Source: a virus. Taken from it: 20,116 nucleotides of DNA. How positions within the stretch are numbered: position 1 is the stretch's first letter; each line of letters starts with the position of its first letter. Positions 14,957 through 20,116 of the stretch are shown here, in pieces. Location: the IMG/VR virus record IMGVR_UViG_3300000117_000336, positions 1,209 through 21,324 of that record. The stretch is one strand, 5' to 3'. The notes beneath the pieces were generated by a model. It was not told the origin of the DNA, did not search any database, and worked only from the letters and a program-made list of their open reading frames with translations. The translations under genes and the position numbers were made by a program.

Positions 14957-15697
14957 CTATAGGTTACTGCGTCCAATCTTCTGCACGACGCTATTGTTAT
15001 AAGCAGGGTCGGTCTCATACCGAGGGTCACTCATGGCTTCTTTAACCTGAGCCCATGACTCAAAACGATCTGCAGTTGCCGAGGTTCCTCCCTCGATTTG
15101 GCGGAGAGGCTCTTTAGGTTCACCCTCAGCCTTGCGTGCCTTCAATCCAGAGATAGCTAGTTTGATTGCTGCCACATCATTCGAGGCAATAGTCTTGTTA
15201 AAACTATCGATTTCAGGCTCAGACAGGGCATCACCAGCCCACTCAATCAGATCGATATACTGCTCCCTTCCACCTGAATACTCAAAGATTTCAGTGACTT
15301 GAGCATCGACAATGGCTTGCTGGCCAGCGATATACTTATCGACAACATCCTTTGTGAACCCAGCCTTTTCTGCTGCTTCATAACTATCTGGGCTTAGCTC
15401 ACCCTTCTCTTGGTACTCTTTTTCAAGTGCAGATAGATCGATGTTCTCGTTTTGCAGGAGGGTATCCCGAGTTAGAGTCTCAGGTTCATCCTGAGCCTCA
15501 GCAGATCCCATCTTCTTTTCTAAGTTCGCATAAGCCGCTGCCATTGCCTCGGGCGTCTCAAATTTTTCAGGGAGCCAATCAGGGCGGGGGGGAGCATCTT
15601 GAGCCGCTGTTGCTTCGGCTTCGGCTACATACTGCTCAGGGGTTTTTTCAATATTCTCGGTAGAGGTATCAATAGAAACGGAGGTGACTTCACCCAT
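14957..15697 (-). CDS. Capsid assembly scaffold protein (gp9-like)
   Basis: The 246-residue acidic protein lies between portal and capsid genes as scaffolds do; T7 gp9 has 307 residues. Residues about 35-63 contain PPRPDWLPEKFETPEAMAAAY followed by NLEKKMG, a common N-terminal pattern of podovirus scaffolds. The middle is Glu/Ala-rich helix. The C-terminus has the usual capsid-binding element: FESWAQVKEAMSDPRYETD, then AYNNSVVQKIGRSN. It drives shell assembly with the portal and leaves before DNA packaging. The start at 15697 has only a weak AGGA about 13 bases upstream, but no better start exists. It follows the portal stop by 7 bases. Confidence 0.92.
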   Translation of the reverse strand: MGEVTSVSIDTSTENIEKTPEQYVAEAEATAAQDAPPRPDWLPEKFETPEAMAAAYANLEKKMGSAEAQDEPETLTRDTLLQNENIDLSALEKEYQEKGELSPDSYEAAEKAGFTKDVVDKYIAGQQAIVDAQVTEIFEYSGGREQYIDLIEWAGDALSEPEIDSFNKTIASNDVAAIKLAISGLKARKAEGEPKEPLRQIEGGTSATADRFESWAQVKEAMSDPRYETDPAYNNSVVQKIGRSNL

Positions 15698-15704
15698 TCT
15701 AAAT

Positions 15705-17261
15705 CTATTCCTGTGGTTGTTGTTCCTGAGCCTTCAGCATATCCATGCCACCCTGTGCCATCATCTGGGTCATTTGGGCTTCCATAGCTTGCTGTTGCTC
15801 AGCTTCAATTTGTTCTTGTGATTTGATAAGCCCATCGGCGTCGATCCCCAGAGAGGTGGCGATCCGTTTAACAAGGTCCCCAACATTCACCATCGCAAGT
15901 GCTTCTGGGCCAACGGGGGCGAGCATCTGCATCATCTGGCCATATTTGGTAAGATCATGCCCACGTCCTAAGGCCTCTAGGCCACTGACGATGTGTGGCT
16001 TCACAACACCTTCTGGAAGCTTTGGGAGCTTCTTCTGTTGCTGCATACGGGACATCAAGCGGCTCACGAGGGGCTTCTGGAGGTCAGAGCTCAAGGCCCC
16101 GTAGGTTCCCGAGAGCTGTCCCTCTAGCATCGTCGCCATGAGGCGCACCTCTTCAGCACTTACTCGCTCAGCCTGTCGAATGACTGAACTCTCCATCACA
16201 AAGGCTTGTGCTAGGCGCTGTTCGATCCGTTGAGCTGTCTGCCCAGCGACCGATAGATCTGCTGCCTTGTTGACCTGCAGCATCTCCACGTCTGAGGCCT
16301 TGCCAGTGACGACAGAGCCGTTTGCTGCTGAGGCAACTGCTTGTTTCTTGGTGGTGCCGTTTGGGTTTACCATGACCAGTAGACGGGCAGAGGCCGCTGA
16401 TCCATCAAGGATAGCTTTATGTAGCCCCTCGAGACTGCGGAGGTCACCAAAGATCTCTTCGACATGGCTGCGCCCGTAGCTTTCTCCCGTAACAGCAGTC
16501 CATCGGAGAGCCATAATTGGTGGAGTATCGACGTCATATTCGCCGTAGGTACCAGGGATCTGCATGCCGTTAATTTCTTGGTATGTAATCCACTTCTTTT
16601 TGCCCCGTTCATTAAGGCCAATCATGTACTTAGTGTATACATCGATTACCTTAGCTTCACTGCTTACTGCTTGGTCGAGGGAATCAATATGACCAATAAG
16701 CTGGAGGACTTCGGCATCAAGGGTGTCAGGCGCGAATTGCTCTTTGATTACGACATGCTTCAGACGACCCTGTGGATCTCTGCTGACAACATATCGCTCA
16801 AGACCAAAGCCTTTTAGGTTACCTTCTTGAGGAAGAGTAAGCAGGTAGTTTCCGGTGACAATTAGATGGCGAATACACTCATGCAGAGTGTTGCGCATTC
16901 CCTCACCTTCCAGCTCCGAGATTACAGCTCTCTCGATTGTAGCGAGGCTTTCATCAACAGCAGCCCGTTGGGTATCATCACCACCAGTAAGTTCAGCTAG
17001 CGTGAAATCATCTACGCTAAGTTTAAAAAAGGGCGTGTTTGGGGGGAACAGCGCCATCATCAATTTTGATGCTAGATTATTCACCCCCCTCGCACCTATG
17101 GATTGATAGGGAGTCACCAATCGCGTATCGGAGTTATGACCCTCTTCCATTAGAAGAGACGGAATTGTAAGTGCAGCGCATTCTCGTGCGCGCTCTAGGT
17201 AGATATTCCTTGGTCCCTCCAAGCGACTGTAAGTCCCAGCGCAGGAGATATTTTGGTGCAT
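15705..17261 (-). CDS. Portal / head-tail connector protein (gp8-like)
   Basis: The 518-residue product is near T7 gp8 (536). The N-terminus is diagnostic: RARECAALTIPSLLMEEGH, then TPYQSIGARGVNNLASKLMM and ALFPPNTPFFKL (residues 24-80). Later motifs include LFDLR-type helix GRSHVEEIFGDLRSLEGLHK and IRQAERVSAEEVRLMATMLE (near residues 370-390). The Gln/Met-rich tail is typical. The dodecameric portal nucleates head assembly, gates DNA and binds gp11. The ATG at 17261 follows the upstream stop by one base; its ribosome binding site is weak, suggesting coupling to the preceding gene. Confidence 0.96.
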   Translation of the reverse strand: MHQNISCAGTYSRLEGPRNIYLERARECAALTIPSLLMEEGHNSDTRLVTPYQSIGARGVNNLASKLMMALFPPNTPFFKLSVDDFTLAELTGGDDTQRAAVDESLATIERAVISELEGEGMRNTLHECIRHLIVTGNYLLTLPQEGNLKGFGLERYVVSRDPQGRLKHVVIKEQFAPDTLDAEVLQLIGHIDSLDQAVSSEAKVIDVYTKYMIGLNERGKKKWITYQEINGMQIPGTYGEYDVDTPPIMALRWTAVTGESYGRSHVEEIFGDLRSLEGLHKAILDGSAASARLLVMVNPNGTTKKQAVASAANGSVVTGKASDVEMLQVNKAADLSVAGQTAQRIEQRLAQAFVMESSVIRQAERVSAEEVRLMATMLEGQLSGTYGALSSDLQKPLVSRLMSRMQQQKKLPKLPEGVVKPHIVSGLEALGRGHDLTKYGQMMQMLAPVGPEALAMVNVGDLVKRIATSLGIDADGLIKSQEQIEAEQQQAMEAQMTQMMAQGGMDMLKAQEQQPQE

Positions 17262-17262
17262 T

Positions 17263-17601
17263 TTAATAGTTCACCGGCTTTTGGGCGTTGACGCCCCCAA
17301 TTGTTGGAAGACCAGATCGAACTACTGTTGCAGGACGTGGAATTGCCATTGGATTACGGTAGCTTGTGCCACTAGGCCCTGAGGTCTTCTTTGCCACAAT
17401 GGCACTAGAGGTACTTGGTGACCCAGTGCTGTCCTCGGGTAGACTTTGGTTGATGCTGGCTTGGCTCCCAGCCGCCGAAGAATAATTCGTGCTTGGCATA
17501 GGTGCCGAGGGAGCTTGGCGAGGTTGCTCTTTCTGTTTTCGGTTGCGCCCCATGAGCATGAGGAGTCCAACACCAGCCACAGCGGCAGCGAGATTACACA
17601 T
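17263..17601 (-). CDS. Small Ser/Pro-rich protein with N-terminal hydrophobic helix
   Basis: The product has 112 residues from the ATG at 17601. Residues 1-18 (MCNLAAAVAGVGLLMLMG) are hydrophobic and followed by a basic RNRKQK. The rest is low complexity in Ser, Pro and Thr, ending GGVNAQKPVNY. I chose 17601 because it overlaps the upstream stop by a few bases (AATGTGTAA) and gives a clean membrane-type start; an ATG at 17640 would lie deep inside the previous gene. T7 gene 7.3 encodes a small tail-assembly protein just before gene 8, so a similar role is possible, but sequence likeness is slight. Not recognised with confidence. Confidence 0.6.
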   Translation of the reverse strand: MCNLAAAVAGVGLLMLMGRNRKQKEQPRQAPSAPMPSTNYSSAAGSQASINQSLPEDSTGSPSTSSAIVAKKTSGPSGTSYRNPMAIPRPATVVRSGLPTIGGVNAQKPVNY

Positions 17602-17782
17602 TAAACAGGCTCTCTTCTTGTTGTTGATGGAGGGCCGCAAGGTGTTTAATTACGTTTTGCTGGCCAATCTGATAGTTGATCTGGTGAGGGTCCGCAGTGG
17701 GACCCTCGGGTAGCTCAACGGGAAACTGAACCTGCAGATAGCGAATTAATTCAGTAGAAACATGGGGTTGTGTGTCTTCCAT
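17594..17782 (-). CDS. Small protein of unknown function (62 residues)
   Basis: The protein begins MEDTQPHVSTELIRYLQVQF and is rich in Gln and acidic residues, with a C-terminal amphipathic helix (NVIKHLAALHQQQEES). A strong AAGGGAG, 4 bases before the ATG, marks it as a well-translated gene. It lies 29 bases after the reductase stop and overlaps the next small gene. The segment ELIRYLQ-x-x-FP resembles short proteins found just before portal genes in other marine podoviruses, but I do not know a function. Confidence 0.65.
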   Translation of the reverse strand: MEDTQPHVSTELIRYLQVQFPVELPEGPTADPHQINYQIGQQNVIKHLAALHQQQEESLFNV

Positions 17783-17811
17783 GATACTCCCTTAGCTCTT
17801 ATGGGTAAAAA

Positions 17812-19773
17812 TTAGCGCACCGGACAGGCCCCGGTTGCACAGTCAGCATCCTCCACGGCATCCAAAATGTCAGAGCCACCGAGATCCACCGTATGAAGCT
17901 CAGATATGTAGGATTCGTACTGATCCTGTGTGACAACTTCTTGGGGTAGGTAGGGGTAGCCGAGATCTTGGGCTGTCTTGGTTGGATCGTTCCTGTAAAT
18001 CCACGAAACGCCCACGTAGGTACCCCAATTTTCCATGAGCCAATCTATGATCTCAGGGATCTCACCAACGTCATAACTTATTGTAACCGAGCAGTTATGA
18101 TCGACGTAGGCCTCCATCAAAAGCTTGTATCGCTCAAGCTGTTCAATAGCTGACTCAAGGTTTACTTCCTTACCATCAACCGAGCTGAACGCCACCGAAT
18201 CCCAGCGCACTGGAAAGGTAACAATAGTTGCTTCCTCAGTTGCATAGGGATCAGGAAAACTCCTGTACCCAGCCTGTTTTAGGGCAGGAACTAGGGGGTC
18301 GGTGTTCGAGAATTTGACGTTGTTAAAGATGTACTTGCCTAGAGGCTTATGGACACCCTCAGTCGTACTCATGATTTTACTCAGAGTACCACTGGGCTTA
18401 ACGGTCGTTACGGCCTTGGCGTGGGGAAGCCCCAGTTCATCAGCCATTTCCCGAGCGGCATCGTGAGCCGCAGCTCGTAGGGCCTCAAGGTATTCGCGGC
18501 TAGGGTTAGCCGCAGCAATGCCTGTGATACCAACGCCCATAAGACGGAGGTAATCGTTGGTCTCATGCCACGAGGGCTGGAGAATGCCATCCTTGAATGA
18601 AACACAGGTTTGCCGATAGTTAGCCCGAGCAACCAAGCGCATGACTTGGAGGATGCGGGGGTTGTGCATACCAAATTTAGCAATGTCGATTTCAACAAGG
18701 TTGCAGAAGCTGCCTTCCCCTCCGAGCAGAATCTCAGCGCATGGGTTTACCCCAGCAAACCAAGGTGCTCGGCGTTTGGCTGACTCGCCATTAATAAACC
18801 CTGGCTCACTCCCTCCAGCCTCGACCATCTTCGCAAAAACCGCCTCGATTTCTAGACGACTAGGCTTTTTCCAGAACATGATGGAGTTGTTGGATTGTGA
18901 CCGCCACGGCTTGTCGACCCAGTGATCCTTCTTGGCGAGGATAAAATCAGACGCCATTGGATTGTCTACATCAAGAAGAGCAATCTCAGCGGAGCGCCTA
19001 GAGGATAGGGTTGTCCCTAACAGGTTTAGTATGTCGAGAATGTCAATCTCATCAAGAAGGACACCCACCTTACTGTTCAGGATCTTAGCAATCTGCTGGT
19101 AGGCCTCAGCTAGCGTGGCATCACCAGAGCTAATCCACCCGTACCCAGAAAGGCGTTCTCCTCCCGGTCGGATCTCACTAAAGTCCAGCTTCAGCTTCTT
19201 ACAGTCAGCAGGAAGCGTGAGAAGCTTTCCAACTGACTTGGCCCAACCCTCAGCGCTGTCACCAACAGTAAGGATGTAGTGACCCTGCAGGGGGTTCAGG
19301 AAGATCGTGGACTCTCGGCCACCCTTAGCTTTACGCTGGGATCGCTGAACAACGATTTCGACAGGTTGGTGAAATCCCCGAAGCACACCCACCTGAGGTT
19401 TGAAACCGACACCGCAGCCTTGGAGAAGAAGCCAGAGAGCATCAACAATGTCACTTGCGTTCCGTATGGTGTTAAACGAGCAATTGAATTGACTTGCCTC
19501 TCGGCGCTTCGCAACTGGCGTTCCACCCAACCAGCGGGTCCGTCCAGATGGGCTAGCTTCAAGATTGTAGAAAACATCAAATAACTCATCGAGCTCATCA
19601 AGCTGCTTGGCGTTGAGCGGAGATCCTTGAGCTCGTTCCCAGAGCCACTTTTGATGTTCAATGATACGTTCCGTAGTTTGTTCTAGGGTTTCAAAAACAC
19701 CCCCTTCTTCATCAAGGGGGCGGCTGTAGGTTCTGCGGTGGACGATTTCCGCCCTAATGTCTGCAAATGACAT
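17812..19773 (-). CDS. Class II adenosylcobalamin-dependent ribonucleotide reductase
   Basis: The enzyme reduces ribonucleotides to deoxyribonucleotides using vitamin B12. From the ATG at 19773 it has 653 residues, slightly short of the monomeric Lactobacillus enzyme (739). Visible motifs: QFNCSF with redox Cys98, QGCGVGF (119-124), the finger loop NPCAE with Asn343, thiyl Cys345 and Glu347, second redox Cys357 in SFCNL, VKPSGTLS (458-465), and a C-terminal C-x4-C pair (Cys645 and Cys650) for re-reduction. All catalytic residues are present and there is no intein. An ATG at 19908 would add 45 residues overlapping the MazG-like gene and the terminator; a GAGGT placed 5 bases before 19773 favours the shorter form. 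The phage thus depends on host B12 for nucleotide supply, as described for cobaviruses and SIO1. Confidence 0.95.
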   Translation of the reverse strand: MSFADIRAEIVHRRTYSRPLDEEGGVFETLEQTTERIIEHQKWLWERAQGSPLNAKQLDELDELFDVFYNLEASPSGRTRWLGGTPVAKRREASQFNCSFNTIRNASDIVDALWLLLQGCGVGFKPQVGVLRGFHQPVEIVVQRSQRKAKGGRESTIFLNPLQGHYILTVGDSAEGWAKSVGKLLTLPADCKKLKLDFSEIRPGGERLSGYGWISSGDATLAEAYQQIAKILNSKVGVLLDEIDILDILNLLGTTLSSRRSAEIALLDVDNPMASDFILAKKDHWVDKPWRSQSNNSIMFWKKPSRLEIEAVFAKMVEAGGSEPGFINGESAKRRAPWFAGVNPCAEILLGGEGSFCNLVEIDIAKFGMHNPRILQVMRLVARANYRQTCVSFKDGILQPSWHETNDYLRLMGVGITGIAAANPSREYLEALRAAAHDAAREMADELGLPHAKAVTTVKPSGTLSKIMSTTEGVHKPLGKYIFNNVKFSNTDPLVPALKQAGYRSFPDPYATEEATIVTFPVRWDSVAFSSVDGKEVNLESAIEQLERYKLLMEAYVDHNCSVTISYDVGEIPEIIDWLMENWGTYVGVSWIYRNDPTKTAQDLGYPYLPQEVVTQDQYESYISELHTVDLGGSDILDAVEDADCATGACPVR

Positions 19774-19778
19774 AATGC

Positions 19779-19783
19779 ACCTC
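19779..19783 (-). promoter_or_regulatory. Ribosome binding site of the reductase gene
   Basis: GAGGT lies 5 bases before the ATG at 19773 and directly abuts the T run of the upstream terminator. It decides the start over the longer in-frame ATG at 19908. Confidence 0.75.
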
Positions 19784-19811
19784 AAAAAAGAAAAAGGGAC
19801 CCGGAGGTCCC
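19784..19811 (-). terminator. Intrinsic terminator between MazG-like gene and reductase
   Basis: On the minus strand GGGACC and GGTCCC form a perfect 6-bp GC-rich stem with a TCCG tetraloop, followed at once by TTTTTCTTTTTT. It begins 6 bases after the MazG-like stop. This is the best rho-independent terminator in the window and probably marks the end of the early/middle metabolic operon, with leaky read-through into the reductase and head genes. Confidence 0.88.
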
Positions 19812-19816
19812 CTGTG

Positions 19817-20116
19817 TTATTCGAATAGATCTGTGAGATCTGGTGGTTGGTAGTTTTGCCCTTTGAGGACTTTGCCATCCTCTCGGTAAACAGGCTTTCC
19901 ATCGTCACCTAGCTTGGACATGTTGCTTCGATGGACCCGCTCGAACACTTCATCAATCGGGAGGCCAAACGTCACGGCGAACCCATAGGTCACGTAGAGA
20001 AGGTCAGCGAGTTCCTTGGTGAGTTCCAGCTTGTCAACCTTCGGAACGCCAAAGGCATCTTCCCACAAGGTCTCTTGTACTACTTCTTTGGTTTCCTCTT
20101 CGATTAGCTTGGTCCG
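19817..20116 (-). CDS. MazG-like nucleotide pyrophosphohydrolase, partial (C-terminal part)
   Basis: The open frame enters at the right edge and stops at 19817; 99 residues are visible and the start lies outside. It begins RTKLIEEETKEVV, with the helix containing E-E-x-x-x-E, followed by KELADLLYVTYG, where Glu and Asp (E-x-x-D) complete the metal site of the MazG/HisE-like fold. Then come the phage-type motifs VFERVHRSNMSKL, DGKPVYREDGKVLKG and NYQPPDL. A TTG at 20068 is an internal codon, not the start. The enzyme hydrolyses (d)NTPs or a related substrate to monophosphates; in marine phages it is thought to adjust nucleotide or ppGpp pools. Its place before the ribonucleotide reductase fits a nucleotide metabolism cluster. 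Confidence 0.88.
   Translation of the reverse strand, partial: RTKLIEEETKEVVQETLWEDAFGVPKVDKLELTKELADLLYVTYGFAVTFGLPIDEVFERVHRSNMSKLGDDGKPVYREDGKVLKGQNYQPPDLTDLFE

Noticed and set aside
17790-17835. Possible terminator at the end of the reductase gene
   Set aside because: CCGG...CCGG gives only a 4-bp stem and the T run is too far from it.
19774-19908. 45-residue N-terminal extension of the reductase
   Set aside because: It would run through the terminator hairpin and the MazG-like gene; a good ribosome binding site supports the ATG at 19773.
20032-20037. TTGACA hexamer on the minus strand within the MazG-like gene
   Set aside because: No -10 element stands at 16-18 bases, so a promoter is not supported.

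Overview
The window is a contiguous piece of the late region of a T7-like short-tailed phage (podovirus-type) genome. It contains the class II ribonucleotide reductase gene, the head genes, the tail tube genes and the DNA-ejection genes. Every supported gene is on the minus strand, so transcription runs from position 20116 towards position 1. Packing is dense: genes are separated by 0-30 bases or overlap, and the only sizeable gap (about 210 bases) lies in front of the capsid gene. No host genes, integrase, tRNA, insertion sequence or CRISPR array was seen. The gene order (MazG-like enzyme, B12-dependent ribonucleotide reductase, portal, scaffold, capsid, gp11, gp12, gp13, gp14, gp15, gp16) suggests a marine phage related to roseophage SIO1 and the cobaviruses (Zobellviridae, Cobavirinae), probably infecting a Rhodobacteraceae-like bacterium. 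This placement is an inference from gene content and remembered gene order; no database search was made.

Layout in the direction of transcription. (1) 20116-17812: the end of a MazG-like pyrophosphohydrolase, a clear intrinsic terminator, then an adenosylcobalamin-dependent ribonucleotide reductase. (2) 17782-14957: two small unknown genes, the portal and the scaffold. (3) 14948-13546: five small genes between scaffold and capsid. These are a 227-residue protein that may be a peptidoglycan hydrolase, a 45-residue basic protein, two overlapping genes that look like an inner/outer membrane spanin pair, and an HNH-like basic protein. (4) 13545-12196: a structured leader and the major capsid protein, followed by a weak hairpin. 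(5) 12139-8217: tail tube proteins A and B. (6) 8320-1: gp13-, gp14-, gp15- and gp16-like proteins; the last runs off the left edge after more than 1,415 codons.

How the parts fit. The first two enzymes maintain deoxynucleotide supply. Portal, scaffold and capsid build the head. The gp11- and gp12-like proteins build the tail tube. The gp14-, gp15- and gp16-like proteins should form the ejected trans-envelope conduit. A cell-wall hydrolase domain sits on the C-terminus of the gp15-like protein, joined by a repetitive linker, rather than on the N-terminus of gp16 as in T7. The genes between scaffold and capsid look like a lysis cassette embedded in the head module.

The most useful points for follow-up are the hydrolase-bearing gp15 and its repeats, the embedded lysis-like cassette with overlapping frames, the conserved-looking 45-residue basic protein, the capsid leader with an in-frame upstream extension, the terminator placed directly against the reductase ribosome binding site, and the enlarged gp12. 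I did not find a convincing wholly new defence or anti-defence system.
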